Program-made: the position numbers and the translations under genes
Shown here: positions 35,725-46,164 of the stretch, piece by piece
Position numbering within the stretch: the stretch's first letter is position 1
Layout: each line of letters starts with the position of its first letter
Notes under the pieces: model-generated
What the model was told of the DNA's origin: nothing
The model's input: only the letters and a program-made list of their open reading frames with translations
The model's database searches: none
NCBI GenBank assembly: GCA_015075645.1
Contig: JABTUF010000001.1
Location: forward strand, 620,001 to 684,000
Length of the DNA stretch: 64,000 bases
DNA from: Burkholderiales bacterium
GTDB lineage: Bacteria; Pseudomonadota; Gammaproteobacteria; Burkholderiales; Casimicrobiaceae
Reading direction: 5' to 3'

Positions 35725-36762
35725 ATGGTGATCGACATCGGCATCGTCGGAGGGACCGGGTACACCGGCGTCGAACTGCTGCGGCTCCTCGCCGGACACC
35801 GCGAGGCTCGCGTGCGCTCGATCACCTCGCGCAAGGACGCGGGCACGCGCGTGTCCGACATGTTCCCGAGCCTGCGCAGGCGCTACGACGATCTCGCGTT
35901 CGTCGAACCCGACCGCGCGAATCTCGGCGACTGCGACGTCGTGTTCTTCGCGACGCCCCACGGCGTCGCGATGGCGCAGGCGCGCGAACTCGTGGCCGCC
36001 GGCACGAAGATCATCGACCTCGCCGCGGACTTTCGGCTCAAGGATCCCGCGCTCTTCGAGCGTTGGTACAAGATGCCGCACGCCTGCCCCGACCTCCTCG
36101 CCGAAGCGGTCTACGGACTGCCCGAAGTGAACCGCGAGGCGATCCGCAAGGCGCGCATCGTCGGCAACCCGGGCTGCTACCCGACCGCGGTGCAACTGGG
36201 CTTCCTGCCGCTCGTCGAGGCCGGCGCCGTCGACACGAGGCACCTGATCGCCGACTGCAAGTCGGGCGTCTCGGGCGCGGGCCGCAAGGCGGAGCTGAAC
36301 CTGATGTTCGCCGAGGCGTCGGACAACTTCGCCGCGTACGGCGTGAAGGGCCACCGCCACCAACCCGAGATCGCGCAGGGCCTGTCGATCGCGGCGAAGG
36401 GCCCGGTGTCGCTCGCGTTCACCCCGCACCTGACGCCCGCGATCCGCGGCATCTTCGCGACGCTGTACGCCCCGCTCGTGAAGAGCGGCGTCGACCTGCA
36501 GGCGCTGTTCGAGAAGCGCTACGCGGGCGAACCGTTCGTCGACGTGATGCCCGCGGGTTCCGCCCCCGACACGCGCTCCGTGCGTGCGTCCAACCACCTG
36601 CGCCTCGCCGTGCATCGTCCGGCCGACACCGACCTCGTCATGGTGCTCGCGGTCGAGGACAATCTCGTCAAGGGCGCGGCGGGACAGGCGATCCAGAACA
36701 TGAACCTGATGTTCGGGCTCCCCGAGACGACGGGGCTCGAGGCGCTGCCGGTGCTGCCGTAG
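35725..36762 (+). CDS. argC: N-acetyl-gamma-glutamyl-phosphate reductase
   Basis: ArgC (345 aa) makes N-acetylglutamate semialdehyde in arginine synthesis with [22 protein letters not shown] is the Rossmann motif, [10 protein letters not shown] follows, [18 protein letters not shown] holds the catalytic Cys, and [11 protein letters not shown] carries the active His. The length (345) is that of type-1 ArgC. ATG 35725 ([10 protein letters not shown]) with AGG upstream is chosen. It lies between ribosomal proteins and the DUF6776-bactofilin pair, as in many betaproteobacteria. Confidence 0.97.
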   Translation: MVIDIGIVGGTGYTGVELLRLLAGHREARVRSITSRKDAGTRVSDMFPSLRRRYDDLAFVEPDRANLGDCDVVFFATPHGVAMAQARELVAAGTKIIDLAADFRLKDPALFERWYKMPHACPDLLAEAVYGLPEVNREAIRKARIVGNPGCYPTAVQLGFLPLVEAGAVDTRHLIADCKSGVSGAGRKAELNLMFAEASDNFAAYGVKGHRHQPEIAQGLSIAAKGPVSLAFTPHLTPAIRGIFATLYAPLVKSGVDLQALFEKRYAGEPFVDVMPAGSAPDTRSVRASNHLRLAVHRPADTDLVMVLAVEDNLVKGAAGQAIQNMNLMFGLPETTGLEALPVLP

Positions 36763-36775
36763 CGCGACGCGCGCG

Positions 36776-37546
36776 ATGTCGGTCGACCACACCTGGCGTC
36801 GCGTGCGGCGACGTTTCTCCATCAGCGCCCCCCGCATGGCGGTGCGCACCCACCTGGGCTGGCCGTGGCGCGCGGCGATCGCGCTCGCGCTCGTCGCCCT
36901 GGTCGGCGGCATGTGGTGGTGGGGGTTCGACTTCGGGCAGATCTTCGGCGGATTCAACCGCAAGGCGGTCGAGCAGGAACTCGCGGCCGCCCGCGCGGAC
37001 GTCACGCGACTGTCGCAGGAAGCCGCCGCGCTCCGGCTCGCGAACTCCGGGCTCGAGAGCGAGCTCGCGATGACGCGAGGCGCCCAGGCGACGTTGTCGC
37101 GGCAGCTCACCGAGCTCACGCAGGAATCGCAGGCCGCGAAGGAGGAACTCGCGTTCCTGCAGAAGCTCGTCGCCGATTCGAGCAAGCAGGTCGGGCTGTC
37201 GATCCCGCGGCTCGTCGTCGAGCGCACGGCCGAGGATGCATGGCACTACAGCGTCCTCGTGGTGCGCGGCGGCGCACCCCGCGACGACTTCCAGGGGCGC
37301 ATCGCGCTCGCGGCCACGCTCGCGCCCGCCCAGGACGACGCCGACCGGGCCCCGCCCTCGACGCTGCGGGTCCCCGACGACCTCCCGGACGCGGCGCCCT
37401 CCCTCAAGCTGCGATTCAAGTATTATCAGCGGATCGAAGGGGTCCTCAAGGTCCCCCCCGGCACGCAAGTGCGGTCGCTGACCGTGCGCGCGTACGAGGA
37501 CGGCACCGCGGCGCCCCGCGCCGTCCGGACCCTTGCGCTCTCGTAG
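36776..37546 (+). CDS. DUF6776-like inner-membrane coiled-coil protein
   Basis: A 256-aa protein with one membrane segment ([20 protein letters not shown], about 31-50), a coiled-coil (about 60-125: [33 protein letters not shown]...), and a beta-rich C-terminal domain with [18 protein letters not shown] and [15 protein letters not shown]. This layout is seen in the DUF6776 proteins near bactofilin and erpA in betaproteobacteria; no activity is known. 13 bp after argC, 9 bp before bactofilin, so likely one transcript. Confidence 0.72.
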   Translation: MSVDHTWRRVRRRFSISAPRMAVRTHLGWPWRAAIALALVALVGGMWWWGFDFGQIFGGFNRKAVEQELAAARADVTRLSQEAAALRLANSGLESELAMTRGAQATLSRQLTELTQESQAAKEELAFLQKLVADSSKQVGLSIPRLVVERTAEDAWHYSVLVVRGGAPRDDFQGRIALAATLAPAQDDADRAPPSTLRVPDDLPDAAPSLKLRFKYYQRIEGVLKVPPGTQVRSLTVRAYEDGTAAPRAVRTLALS

Positions 37547-37555
37547 GGAGGCCGC

Positions 37556-37966
37556 ATGTTCAGCGAGAAGAAGCATCCCCCGCCGCAGAAGCGCATCGAC
37601 TGCCTGATCGGCGCCGGCACCTCGGTGCGCGGCGACATCGTGTTCACCGGCGGCCTGCGGATCGACGGCCGGGTCGAGGGCAACGTCTCGACGGCCGAGG
37701 GCCAGGCGGGAACGCTCGTGGTGAGCGAACAGGCGCGCATCGACGGGGAAGTCCGCGTCTCGCACATCGTGGTCAACGGGACGGTGAACGGGCCGGTCGC
37801 GGCGAGCGACTACCTCGAACTGCAGCCCAAGGCGCGCGTGACCGGGGACGTGACCTACAAGACGCTCGAGATGCACGTCGGCGCGGTGATCCAGGGCCGG
37901 CTGAACCACGGCCAGGCAGAACCGGGATCGGCGTCGGTGGTCGAATTGAAGCGGGTCGGCGGCTGA
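37556..37966 (+). CDS. bactofilin (polymer-forming cytoskeletal protein)
   Basis: A 136-aa bactofilin. [29 protein letters not shown] is the family signature, then repeated beta-helix rungs ([47 protein letters not shown]). Bactofilins polymerise without nucleotide and help place cell-wall enzymes. Flexible ends flank the rungs. ATG 37556 has GGGAGG about 4 nt before it. An M23 peptidase and the amidosugar kinase anmK nearby support a wall-related role by context. Confidence 0.93.
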   Translation: MFSEKKHPPPQKRIDCLIGAGTSVRGDIVFTGGLRIDGRVEGNVSTAEGQAGTLVVSEQARIDGEVRVSHIVVNGTVNGPVAASDYLELQPKARVTGDVTYKTLEMHVGAVIQGRLNHGQAEPGSASVVELKRVGG

Positions 37967-38016
37967 GGCCGGGACCCCGAGCAACAACGGGCGGCGACGC
38001 CCATGGGAGCACGACG

Positions 38017-38367
38017 ATGAATGCGATGAACGAGATGCCCGCCCCGCTCAACTTCACCGACGCCGCGGCCGAGAAGGTCCGCGCGCTGATCGAGGAAGAG
38101 GGCAATCCGGAACTGAAGCTGCGCGTCTTCGTGACCGGCGGAGGCTGCTCGGGCTTCCAGTACGGCTTCACGTTCGACGAGACCACCGCCGAGGACGACA
38201 CCTCGATGGTGAAGAACGGCGTGACGCTCCTGATCGACCCGATGAGCTTCCAGTACCTCGCCGGCGCGGAGATCGACTACACCGACGGCCTCGAAGGTGC
38301 GCAGTTCGTGATCAAGAACCCGAACGCCCAGTCGACCTGCGGCTGCGGGTCGAGCTTCTCCGCCTGA
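38017..38367 (+). CDS. erpA: iron-sulfur cluster insertion protein ErpA
   Basis: ErpA (116 aa) is an A-type Fe-S carrier. The three ligand cysteines are in [11 protein letters not shown] and [41 protein letters not shown] and FDETTAEDD are typical. ATG 38017 has only a weak ribosome-binding site; the N terminus [10 protein letters not shown] gives alternatives at the next ATGs. Its last 56 bp overlap the convergent patatin gene. Confidence 0.95.
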   Translation: MNAMNEMPAPLNFTDAAAEKVRALIEEEGNPELKLRVFVTGGGCSGFQYGFTFDETTAEDDTSMVKNGVTLLIDPMSFQYLAGAEIDYTDGLEGAQFVIKNPNAQSTCGCGSSFSA

Positions 38368-39538
38368 CCTTGCCCGCGCCGCGCGCACGCGCGGCGCCGG
38401 ACATCGGGACGGCGCCCGGCGAGGGCCGTCCCTTCTTTCTCGGCGGCTCCGCCGGCTCCGGCGGCGCGCCCGCATCCGAGCCCTTCAGGTACTCGCGGCG
38501 GATGTCGACCGACGACCGCCGCCCGACGTCCGGCCAGGTGCGCTCGAGCCAGGCGGCCGCGGTCTCCCGCCCCCGGTCGCGCAGCATCGCGAGGAACCCG
38601 AAGTCGAGGTCGAACTTCGTCGCCTCCGACTGGTCGGCGAGCGCGCGGTCGGCGCGGATCGCGTGCATGCGGATGTAGCGGAGCCTCGAACGCTTCTCCG
38701 GCTCGAGCCAGCCGTCGGCCACGAGCCTCTGCACGAACGCGATCGCGCGCAGTTCCGCGACGAGCGAGCTGTTGAACGTGATCTCGTTGACGCGGTTGGC
38801 GATGGCCTCCGGCAGCATCGGGACCTCGTCGCGCACGATCGGATTCACGTGCACGATGACGACATCGCGCGAATCGCACTCGTAGAAGAACGGAAACAAC
38901 GCCGGATTGCCGGTGAAGCCGCCGTCCCAGTAGGCGTGCCCCTCGACCTCGACCGCCTGGAAGTACTGGGGCAGGCAGGCGGAGGCGAGCACGACGTCCG
39001 CGGTCACCTCGTGGTTGCGGAACACGCGGATCTTGCCGTCCCGTACCCGCGTCGCGGACACGAAGAGCTTGACCTCGCGGCAGGAGCGCAGCGCCTCGAA
39101 GTCGACCTGCGACTCGATGAGATCGCGCAGCGGGTTCACGTTGCCCGGGTTCAGTTGGTAGGGCGAGAAGGTCTCGGTCAGCGCGCGGAACGCCTGGTAG
39201 GTCGGCGACAGGCTCGCGTTGCCGCCGGTCAGCATGAGTTCCCACGGCGAACGCCGCACGGGCGAGGCGACCGCGCCCAGCGCCGCCACGCCATCCCACA
39301 GGCGCGCCAGCGCCTCGCGCGCGCCGTCGCGCCCGCCGCGCAACAGTCCGCAGGCGAGCACGACCGCGTTGATCGTGCCGGCGCTCGTCCCCGACAGGCC
39401 CTCGATGGTCACGCGCGGATCCTCGAGCAGGCGATCGAGCACGCCCCAGGTGAACGCGCCGTGCGCGCCGCCGCCCTGGAGCGCGAGGTTGATCGGTCGG
39501 GAGCGGCCGGAGGCAGCGCTCCTGCGCATTGAAACCAT
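38312..39538 (-). CDS. patatin-like phospholipase
   Basis: A 408-aa protein with the patatin dyad: glycine-rich oxyanion hole [19 protein letters not shown], nucleophile elbow [12 protein letters not shown] (Ser) and catalytic Asp in [10 protein letters not shown]. Similar proteins in betaproteobacteria often lie next to 3-hydroxybutyrate dehydrogenase and may act on lipids or poly-hydroxybutyrate granules; that is inference. The C-terminal 60 residues are basic and disordered, and the last part overlaps erpA. ATG 39538 or 39529 could start it; the dehydrogenase stop is 3 bp upstream. Confidence 0.87.
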   Translation of the reverse strand: MVSMRRSAASGRSRPINLALQGGGAHGAFTWGVLDRLLEDPRVTIEGLSGTSAGTINAVVLACGLLRGGRDGAREALARLWDGVAALGAVASPVRRSPWELMLTGGNASLSPTYQAFRALTETFSPYQLNPGNVNPLRDLIESQVDFEALRSCREVKLFVSATRVRDGKIRVFRNHEVTADVVLASACLPQYFQAVEVEGHAYWDGGFTGNPALFPFFYECDSRDVVIVHVNPIVRDEVPMLPEAIANRVNEITFNSSLVAELRAIAFVQRLVADGWLEPEKRSRLRYIRMHAIRADRALADQSEATKFDLDFGFLAMLRDRGRETAAAWLERTWPDVGRRSSVDIRREYLKGSDAGAPPEPAEPPRKKGRPSPGAVPMSGAARARGAGKVRRRSSTRSRRSTGRSGS

Positions 39539-39541
39539 CGC

Positions 39542-40312
39542 TCAGTGCGCAGTCCAGCCGCCGTCGATCGACAGCGCGGCGCCGGTGATCGACTTCGCCG
39601 CCTCCGACGCGAGATAGACGGCGAGCGCGGCGACCTCGCCGATCTCGACGAACCGGGCCGTCGGCTGTTCGGCGAGCATCACCTTCTGCACCACCTCGTC
39701 CTCCGACATGTGGTGCGTGCGCGCCTGGTCGGGAATCTGCGCCTTCACGAGCGGGGTCAGCACGTAGCCCGGGCAGATGGCGTTCGCCGTGATGCCGAAG
39801 GGCGCGACCTCGAGCGCGACCGTCTTGGTGAAGCCCACGACGCCGTGCTTCGACGCGACGTACGCGGACTTGAACGGCGACGCGACCAGCCCGTGCGCCG
39901 ACGCTATGTTGACGATGCGGCCCCACTTGCGCGCCTTCATGCCGGGGATCGCGAGCCGTGTCGCGTGGAACGTCGCCGACAGGTTGATCGCGAGGATCGC
40001 GTCCCACTTGTCGGGCGGAAACGTCTCGACCGGCGCGACGTGCTGGATGCCCGCGTTGTTCACGAGGACATCGACCGGGCCCACGCGCTTCATCATCGCT
40101 TCGATGTCGCCCGGCTTCGACATGTCGGCGGCCTCGTAGCGCACGTTCACTCCGGTGGCGCGGGCGAGTTCGGCGCGCGCGCGCTCGATCGCCGCCGCGT
40201 CGCCGAAGCCGTTCAACACGATGTCGCAACCCTCGCGTGCGAGCGCTTCGGCGATGCCCTGCCCGATCCCGGAGGTCGAGCCCGTGACGAGCGCGATGCG
40301 GCGTGACGTCAT
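39542..40312 (-). CDS. 3-hydroxybutyrate dehydrogenase
   Basis: A 256-aa short-chain dehydrogenase. Cofactor loop TGSTSGIGQGIA, NNAGIQHVAPVE, active-site residues Ser (NIASAHGLVAS), YxxxK (YVASKHG) and ICPGYVLTPLVKAQIPDQA match the BdhA type, and the C-terminal end GWTAH is typical. The enzyme interconverts acetoacetate and 3-hydroxybutyrate using NAD, in PHB breakdown. The start is ATG 40312 (MTSRRIALVTG). It forms a two-gene unit with the patatin. Confidence 0.92.
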   Translation of the reverse strand: MTSRRIALVTGSTSGIGQGIAEALAREGCDIVLNGFGDAAAIERARAELARATGVNVRYEAADMSKPGDIEAMMKRVGPVDVLVNNAGIQHVAPVETFPPDKWDAILAINLSATFHATRLAIPGMKARKWGRIVNIASAHGLVASPFKSAYVASKHGVVGFTKTVALEVAPFGITANAICPGYVLTPLVKAQIPDQARTHHMSEDEVVQKVMLAEQPTARFVEIGEVAALAVYLASEAAKSITGAALSIDGGWTAH

Positions 40313-40415
40313 CTTGAAACTCCCGATGGTCGATGTCCTGCAGGTTCGACCGCGCGTTCGTGCCGGACGTTCCCGGACCGGGGACGGCCCGGACGTCCGT
40401 TCCATCGTGCCACGA

Positions 40416-41528
40416 TCATTTCGGATGGACGGCGCCGAGCACGCGCAGGCCCCGGGCGCCGGTGACCGCGGGCAGGTTCCCGGGGCGTCCGGCGAGCGTC
40501 TCGCGCGCGAGCCAGGCGAACGCGAGCGCCTCGACGTGCTCGGCCGCGACTCCGCGCTCCGAGGTCGGCAGGACGCGCCGGGGCGCGAGTTCGCGCGCGA
40601 GGTCGCGCATCAGCGTCGCGTTGCGCGCGCCGCCGCCGCAGACGAGGACCTCCTCGGCAGCACCGGCGTGCGCGCGGACAGCGTCGGCGATGGTGCGCGC
40701 GGTGAGCGCGACGAGCGTCGCCTGGACGTCGGGCGGCCGCAGGTCCTCGCCGGAGCGCGCGAGGTGCTCGTCGAGCCACGACGAGTGGAAGCGGTCGCGG
40801 CCGGTGCTCTTCGGCGGCGCGAGCGCGAAATACGGGTCGCCGAGCATGGCGGCCAGCAGCGGCTCGTGCGGCCGTCCGCAGGCGGCCCACGCGCCGTCGG
40901 GGTCGTAGGGTCCGCCGCGATGCTGGCTGTGCCACAGGTCGGAGAGCACGTTGCCCGGGCCGGTGTCGAAACCGCGCACCGGGCCCTCGGGCGGGAGATC
41001 GGTGAGGTTCGCGATGCCGCCGACGTTCACGACGACCCGGTGGACCCGCGCATCGCCGAACAGCGCGGCGTGGAATGCCGGCACGAGCGGAGCGCCGTGC
41101 CCCCCGGCGGCGACATCCCGGCGCCGGAAGTCGGCCACGACGACAACGCCGGTGCGCTCGACCACGCGCGAGGCGTCGTTCAACTGGAGGGTCCAGCCGC
41201 GTTCCGGGCGGTGGCGCACCGTCTGCCCGTGCACGCCGGCGGCCACGAGCGCCGACGGCTCGATGCGCGCGTTCGCGCACGCGGCCAGGATCGCGTCCGC
41301 GTAGAGGTCGGCGAGCGCCACGGTGGCGTCGGCCGCGCGCGCGAGTTCGTCCTCGCCCGCGGCCTGCAGCGCGGCGAGCGCATCGCGCAGCGGCGACGGA
41401 AAGGGAAGGTACGCGGCGCCGAGCGTCCGGCACAGGCCGCCCGCGTCCGGCGCGAAGTCCGCCACCACGGCATCGACGCCGTCGAGGCTCGTGCCGGACA
41501 TCACCCCCGCGTAGCGCTCGCGGGACAT
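40416..41528 (-). CDS. anmK: anhydro-N-acetylmuramic acid kinase
   Basis: AnmK (370 aa) phosphorylates 1,6-anhydroMurNAc during wall recycling. AGVMSGTSLDGVDAVV is the N-terminal signature; HGQTVRHRP, VVADFRRRDVAAGGHGAPLVPAFH, VVVNVGGIANLTDLP and FDTGPGNVLSD are family motifs, and VCGGGARNATLM is near the end. ATG 41528 is 8 bp past the M23 peptidase stop; they form an operon, consistent with wall turnover. Confidence 0.95.
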   Translation of the reverse strand: MSRERYAGVMSGTSLDGVDAVVADFAPDAGGLCRTLGAAYLPFPSPLRDALAALQAAGEDELARAADATVALADLYADAILAACANARIEPSALVAAGVHGQTVRHRPERGWTLQLNDASRVVERTGVVVVADFRRRDVAAGGHGAPLVPAFHAALFGDARVHRVVVNVGGIANLTDLPPEGPVRGFDTGPGNVLSDLWHSQHRGGPYDPDGAWAACGRPHEPLLAAMLGDPYFALAPPKSTGRDRFHSSWLDEHLARSGEDLRPPDVQATLVALTARTIADAVRAHAGAAEEVLVCGGGARNATLMRDLARELAPRRVLPTSERGVAAEHVEALAFAWLARETLAGRPGNLPAVTGARGLRVLGAVHPK

Positions 41529-41536
41529 GGCGGCCG

Positions 41537-42862
41537 TCAGCGCGTCTGCGCGAGCGTCGGGCGCGGCGCGTGTCGCGCGACGTCGAGCATCGCCTGCGCC
41601 GGCGCGATCGATGCGGCGAACACGGCGCGTTGCGCCGCGGGCACCGGATCGGCCGCGGGCAGCGCGATCGTCTGAGGATTGCGCGCGACGTTCGAGACGC
41701 GGAACTCGTAGTGCAGATGCGGACCGGTGGCCCAGCCGGTCTGGCCGACGTAGCCGATGGTGTCGCCCTGCGACACGCGCGCGCCCGCTCGAACCCCCGC
41801 GGCGAAGCGCGACAGGTGCGCGTAGAGCGTGGTGATCGCGCCGTCGTGCTTCAGGACGACCGCGTTGCCGTAGCCGCCTTGACGGCCCGCCGACACGACG
41901 ACGCCGTTTGCCGTCGCACGCACCGGGGTTCCGGTGGGCGCGCCGAAATCGACGCCGGTGTGCGCGCGCCACGTGGAGAAGATCGGGTGCCTGCGGGCGA
42001 GCGAGAAGCCGGAGGTCACGCGCGAGAACGCCATCGGCGAGCGCAGGAACCCCTTGCGCGCATTGCCGCCGTCGGCGCCGTAGTAGCCCTCGGTGCCGTC
42101 GGGCGCCACCCAACGGTACGCGTACAGCACCTTGCCGCGGTTCTCGAACTCGGCCGCGACGATGCGTCCCGCGCCCGCGGGCTCACCCTCCACCGCGAGC
42201 GTCTCGTAGACGACGGTGAAGCGGTCGCCGCGGCGCAGGTCGTGGTAGAAGTCGATGTCACCGGAGAACGCGTCGGCGAGCGCGAGCGTGATCGCGTCGG
42301 GCAGGCCGATCGCGTCGGCCGCGCCGAAGAGCGAGGTCTCGATGACGCCGGAACGCACCGCCAGGCGGGTGTCCACGTTCGCGTCGACGCGGCGCGCCGC
42401 GAGCTCGTCGCCGTCGCGACGGATCGTGAGCACCTGCGTCGGCGCCGGCGAGAAACGCAGTTCGACGAAGCGGCCGTCGAGGTCGGTGGCGACGCGCACC
42501 GGTTGCCCGGGCTTCAGCATGACGAGCGGCCGCGCGGCCGGGTCGCGTCGCACGAGCGCGAGCAGTTCCGCGTCGTCGATGCCGGCGCGCGCGAGGAGTT
42601 CACCGATGGTGTCGCCGCGGCGGACCCGCTCCTCGCGCCAATAGGGCGCCTGCGGGCCGGATGCTTCCGCGACCTCCGGCAGCGCGAGGTCCCGCACCGT
42701 CAGCGTCGTGGGCACCGGATCGACGACGGTGTCCGGTGCGATGCCGAAGGCCGCGACGCCCGAGAGGGCGAGGACGGCGACGGCGGCGAGCGCGATCCTC
42801 CGCGGTCGATCGGATAGAATGCGCCATCCCCGCGAAGGCGAGGTGCGGGTGTCTCCGCCCAT
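41537..42862 (-). CDS. M23-family murein endopeptidase (MepM-like)
   Basis: A 441-aa peptidase anchored by one membrane segment (about 23-41). A LysM-like or OPA-type stretch [17 protein letters not shown] is followed by a linker domain and the M23 domain with [20 protein letters not shown] (zinc His and Asp) and HLHYEFRV (zinc His). The last His of the HxH motif is intact, so catalysis is expected. It cleaves peptidoglycan crosslinks. ATG 42862 is near the divergent GST gene. It probably starts the anmK transcript. Confidence 0.92.
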   Translation of the reverse strand: MGGDTRTSPSRGWRILSDRPRRIALAAVAVLALSGVAAFGIAPDTVVDPVPTTLTVRDLALPEVAEASGPQAPYWREERVRRGDTIGELLARAGIDDAELLALVRRDPAARPLVMLKPGQPVRVATDLDGRFVELRFSPAPTQVLTIRRDGDELAARRVDANVDTRLAVRSGVIETSLFGAADAIGLPDAITLALADAFSGDIDFYHDLRRGDRFTVVYETLAVEGEPAGAGRIVAAEFENRGKVLYAYRWVAPDGTEGYYGADGGNARKGFLRSPMAFSRVTSGFSLARRHPIFSTWRAHTGVDFGAPTGTPVRATANGVVVSAGRQGGYGNAVVLKHDGAITTLYAHLSRFAAGVRAGARVSQGDTIGYVGQTGWATGPHLHYEFRVSNVARNPQTIALPAADPVPAAQRAVFAASIAPAQAMLDVARHAPRPTLAQTR

Positions 42863-42901
42863 CGCCCGATTCTAGCAAAGCCCGTTCCCGAAGGTTCAGC
42901 C

Positions 42902-43528
42902 ATGGCCCTGACGATCTACGGCATCGCCCAATCGCGCGCCTTCCGCACGTTGTGGGCCGCGCGCGAACTCGGTCTGTCCTACGAGCACGTCGCCCACCAC
43001 TACGCCGGCCCGGAGGTCAAGGCCGCGCCGTTCCTCGCGATCAACCCGATGGGGGCGGTCCCGGCGATCGTCGACGACGGCTTCGCGCTGTTCGAGTCGC
43101 TCGCGATCAACCTCTACCTCGCCCGCAAGGCGGGGAAGCTGTGGCCGGCGAGCGTCCAGGGCGAGGGACTCGCCTACCAATGGACGCTCTTCGCCGCCAC
43201 CGAGATCGAGCCGCAGTTGGGCACGTGGTACGCGCACACCGCGTACCTGCCCGCGGAGAAGCGCAAGCCCGCGCTCGCGGCCGAGGCGGTGCCGATGGTC
43301 GAGAAGCGCTTCGACGTGCTCGACGCGACGCTCGCCCGGCGCGCGTGGCTCACCGACGACGCGTTCACGATCGGCGACCTCAATCTCGCCGCGGCGCTGT
43401 ACCGTGCGCCGGCCTTCGGACTCGCGCGCTGGCCGAAGCTCGCCGACTGGCACGCGCGCTGCTACGCGCGCCCGGCCGCGAAGGCCGCCGTCGCGGAGCG
43501 CGAGGCTCCCGCCGCCGCACCCCGATGA
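42902..43528 (+). CDS. glutathione S-transferase
   Basis: A 208-aa GST. The thioredoxin-fold N-terminal half has [25 protein letters not shown] and the cis-Pro plus glutathione-binding motif [27 protein letters not shown]; the all-alpha C-terminal half ends with [18 protein letters not shown] (Asp capping box) and the helix to residue 208. Its substrate is unknown. ATG 42902 starts the typical ALTIYG strand. The stop overlaps tyrS (ATGA), which implies co-translation. Confidence 0.93.
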   Translation: MALTIYGIAQSRAFRTLWAARELGLSYEHVAHHYAGPEVKAAPFLAINPMGAVPAIVDDGFALFESLAINLYLARKAGKLWPASVQGEGLAYQWTLFAATEIEPQLGTWYAHTAYLPAEKRKPALAAEAVPMVEKRFDVLDATLARRAWLTDDAFTIGDLNLAAALYRAPAFGLARWPKLADWHARCYARPAAKAAVAEREAPAAAPR

Positions 43529-44727
43529 CCGTCGACATCGACCGGCAGATCGAGGTCGCGAAGCGCGGCGCCGACGAACTGATCGTCGAGGCCGAGCTTC
43601 GCGCGAAGCTCGCGCGGGGCAAGCCGTTGCGCATCAAGCTGGGGCTCGACCCGACCGCGCCCGACATCCACCTCGGACACACGGTCGTGCTGAACAAGAT
43701 GCGCCAGCTCCAGAACCTGGGGCACCAGGTGATCTTCCTGATCGGCGACTTCACCTCGATGATCGGCGACCCGTCGGGCCGCAACGCCACTCGCCCGCCG
43801 CTCACCCGCGAGGCGATCCGCGCGAACGCCGAGACCTACCACGCGCAGGCGTCGAAGGTGCTCGACCCCGCGCGCACCGAGATCCGCTACAACTCCGAGT
43901 GGAGCGACCCGCTCGGCGCCGCCGGCATGATCCGGCTCGCCTCGCAATACACGGTGGCGCGCATGCTCGAGCGCGACGACTTCCACAAGCGCTACACGAG
44001 CCACCAGCCGATCGCGGTGCACGAGTTGCTCTATCCGCTGATGCAGGGCTACGACTCGGTCGCGCTCCGCGCCGACATCGAACTCGGCGGCACCGACCAG
44101 AAGTTCAACCTGCTGGTCGGGCGCGAGCTGCAGAAGTCCGCCGGCCAGGAGCCGCAGTGCGTGATCACGATGCCGCTGCTCGAAGGGCTCGACGGGGTCG
44201 AGAAGATGTCGAAGTCGAAGGGCAACTACGTCGGCGTCACCGAGGCGCCGGACGCGATGTTCGGCAAGCTCATGTCGATCTCCGACGAGCTCATGTGGCG
44301 CTACTACGAACTCCTGTCCTTCCGGCCGCTGGCCGACGTCGCGGCGTTGAAGCGCGAATGCGAGGCGGGGCGCAATCCGCGCGACGCGAAGGTCGCCCTC
44401 GCGCAGGAGATCGTCGCGCGGTTCCACTCGCAGGCGGACGCCGGGCGCGCGCTCGCGACCTTCGAGGCGCGCTTCAAGGACGGCGCGATGCCCGAATCGA
44501 TGCCCGAGGTCACGATCGAGACCGCCGGGGCGGGCATCGCGGTCGCGAACCTCGCGAAGCAGGCGGGCGTCGTCGAATCGACGTCGGAAGCGTTGCGGCT
44601 GATCGCGGGGCGCGGACTCAAGCTCGACGGCGAGGTCGTCGCCGACAAGTCCACGACGGTGCGCGCCGGTTCGACCGTGGTGATCCAGGCGGGCAAGCGC
44701 CGCTTCGCGCGCGTCGCGGTGCGCTGA
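43525..44727 (+). CDS. tyrS: tyrosyl-tRNA synthetase
   Basis: TyrRS (400 aa) charges tRNA-Tyr. The class I motifs are [19 protein letters not shown] (HLGH, equal to HIGH) and [29 protein letters not shown] and [14 protein letters not shown] give the tyrosine pocket of the TyrRS-2 (TyrZ-like) subtype. A C-terminal S4 domain is present ([24 protein letters not shown]). ATG 43525 overlaps the GST stop. The gene next to M23/anmK is normal in betaproteobacteria. Confidence 0.97.
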   Translation: MTVDIDRQIEVAKRGADELIVEAELRAKLARGKPLRIKLGLDPTAPDIHLGHTVVLNKMRQLQNLGHQVIFLIGDFTSMIGDPSGRNATRPPLTREAIRANAETYHAQASKVLDPARTEIRYNSEWSDPLGAAGMIRLASQYTVARMLERDDFHKRYTSHQPIAVHELLYPLMQGYDSVALRADIELGGTDQKFNLLVGRELQKSAGQEPQCVITMPLLEGLDGVEKMSKSKGNYVGVTEAPDAMFGKLMSISDELMWRYYELLSFRPLADVAALKRECEAGRNPRDAKVALAQEIVARFHSQADAGRALATFEARFKDGAMPESMPEVTIETAGAGIAVANLAKQAGVVESTSEALRLIAGRGLKLDGEVVADKSTTVRAGSTVVIQAGKRRFARVAVR

Positions 44728-44787
44728 CCGCCGCCAGGTCCGCTCCCGGCGCAGCGGCGAGCCTCCCGGTTCCTGCGCGTCCGTGCA

Positions 44788-45591
44788 ATGAGCTTCCTCG
44801 CCGCGCTCGCCTACGCGCTGCTGATGAGCGCGATCCCGCTCGCGGAGGTCGTCTGGAGCGGCCGTTCGCCGGCATCGCTGGTGTTGCTGTTCTGGTTCGA
44901 GACCGTGCTTGGCCTTGTGACCGGCGCGATTCGCATCGTCGTGCATCGGCGCGCGACGGCGAAGGCCGGCCATCACGTGCCGACCGGCGTCGTGTCCGAC
45001 GCGAATGCCGGCGCCGAGGAGGCGTTGCGCCAGCTCGGCGGTGAGAATACCTACCTGCGGCACTTCCTCGGGATCACGGCGGTCTTCACGATCGCGCATG
45101 GCGTGTTCGTGCTGCTCCTCGTGTTCCTGTTCAGGATCGCGGGGCCCCTGTCATCCGCGGACGCGGCGGTCGCGCTCGGATGGGCCACCGCGGTGCAGGT
45201 CGGATTCCTGCTCGCGGACCTGCCGCGCATCGCGTCGTGGAGCTTCGCCGAACTCGGGCAGGTGGTCGGCCAGACGTCGATCCGCGTACTGGTCACGCAG
45301 GCCAGCCTGATTCTCGGCCTGCCGGCAGCGGCCGTGTTCGGTCCCTGGGGATTGGCCGGGATGCTGATCGGATTGCGTGCGTTCGCCGATGCGGGAATCG
45401 CCTGGATCGGCGGTCTCATGAAGCAGCCCGACCTGCCGGCGGGGATGAGACGCTTCCTCGCCCGGCGGGCCAGGCAGACGGAGGCGTCGCTGGAAGCCGA
45501 GTTCGACGCGCTGAAGGAAAAGGGTCGCGACGTCGAGACGCTGCTGGAACGGCCGATCGCCGAGGTGCGCGCGCAGCACCCCGCTCGCTGA
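44788..45591 (+). CDS. DUF6498-like multi-pass membrane protein
   Basis: A 267-aa protein with about six hydrophobic segments (roughly 3-22, 28-50, 91-115, 124-144, 160-183, 187-210) and a basic/acidic cytosolic tail (RQTEASLEAEFDALKEKGRDVE). The motif LLFWFETVLGLVTG and the ADLPRIAS region are as in DUF6498 proteins, of unknown role. ATG 44788 is the first good start, 60 bp past tyrS. Lower local GC (ATCGCG...TTGCG mix) than neighbours is slight. Product function is not known. Confidence 0.7.
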   Translation: MSFLAALAYALLMSAIPLAEVVWSGRSPASLVLLFWFETVLGLVTGAIRIVVHRRATAKAGHHVPTGVVSDANAGAEEALRQLGGENTYLRHFLGITAVFTIAHGVFVLLLVFLFRIAGPLSSADAAVALGWATAVQVGFLLADLPRIASWSFAELGQVVGQTSIRVLVTQASLILGLPAAAVFGPWGLAGMLIGLRAFADAGIAWIGGLMKQPDLPAGMRRFLARRARQTEASLEAEFDALKEKGRDVETLLERPIAEVRAQHPAR

Positions 45592-45614
45592 CCCTTCCGT
45601 ACGTCCCGGCGACG

Positions 45615-46154
45615 CTATTCGAGTTCGAGCGAGTCCGAGATCGCCGCGATGCCCGCCTTCGCGCAGGCGTCGTCCGCGTCGCCGCCCGGCGCACCCGACA
45701 CGCCGATTCCGCCGAGCAGAGCACCCTTTGCCTGGACCACGAGTCCGCCGCCGACCGCCACGACTCCCGGCAGGTCGCGGATGCCCGAGGCCGGGCGTCC
45801 CGACTGCGTTTCGCGCGCGAGGTCGGTCGTCGCCATGCGGAAGCTCACGGCGGTGGACGCCTTGCCGATCGCGGTCTGCACGGTGTGCGCGCCGGCGAGC
45901 GGATCGCGCAGCACGGCGAGCGCGTGGCCGCCGCGATCGACGACCGCCACCGCCACCGTGTAGCCGGCCTTCTGGCACTGCGCGAGCGCGGCCTTCGCGG
46001 CGTCGAGCGCAGGCGCGGTCTGCAGCGTCGCGAGCGGCAGCGTGAGCTTCGCCGCCTGCGCGAGCGCGCGGCCATCGCCCACCACGAGCGCGGAGGCGAT
46101 GGCGAGCGCGGAGCAGGCGAGGACCGCCGCGCGTCGAGGTGTCGACCGACTCAT
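45615..46154 (-). CDS. exported GlcG/HbpS-type haem-binding-fold protein
   Basis: A 179-aa secreted protein: signal peptide MSRSTPRRAAVLACSALAIA, then the GlcG/HbpS fold with YTVAVAVVDRGGHALAVLRDPLAGAHTVQTAIGKASTAVSF and GVVAVGGGLVVQAKGALLGGIGVSGAPGGDADDACAKAG. HbpS-type proteins bind haem or iron; many Sox clusters carry such a gene next to soxB, though its role is unclear. ATG 46154 starts 10 bp past soxB, so it ends the sox operon. Confidence 0.83.
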   Translation of the reverse strand: MSRSTPRRAAVLACSALAIASALVVGDGRALAQAAKLTLPLATLQTAPALDAAKAALAQCQKAGYTVAVAVVDRGGHALAVLRDPLAGAHTVQTAIGKASTAVSFRMATTDLARETQSGRPASGIRDLPGVVAVGGGLVVQAKGALLGGIGVSGAPGGDADDACAKAGIAAISDSLELE

Positions 46155-46164
46155 CGTGGCTCCT

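Noticed and set aside
35692..35730. TTGATA...TATGAC as argC promoter
   Set aside because: The spacer is only 14 bp, too short for a sigma-70 promoter.
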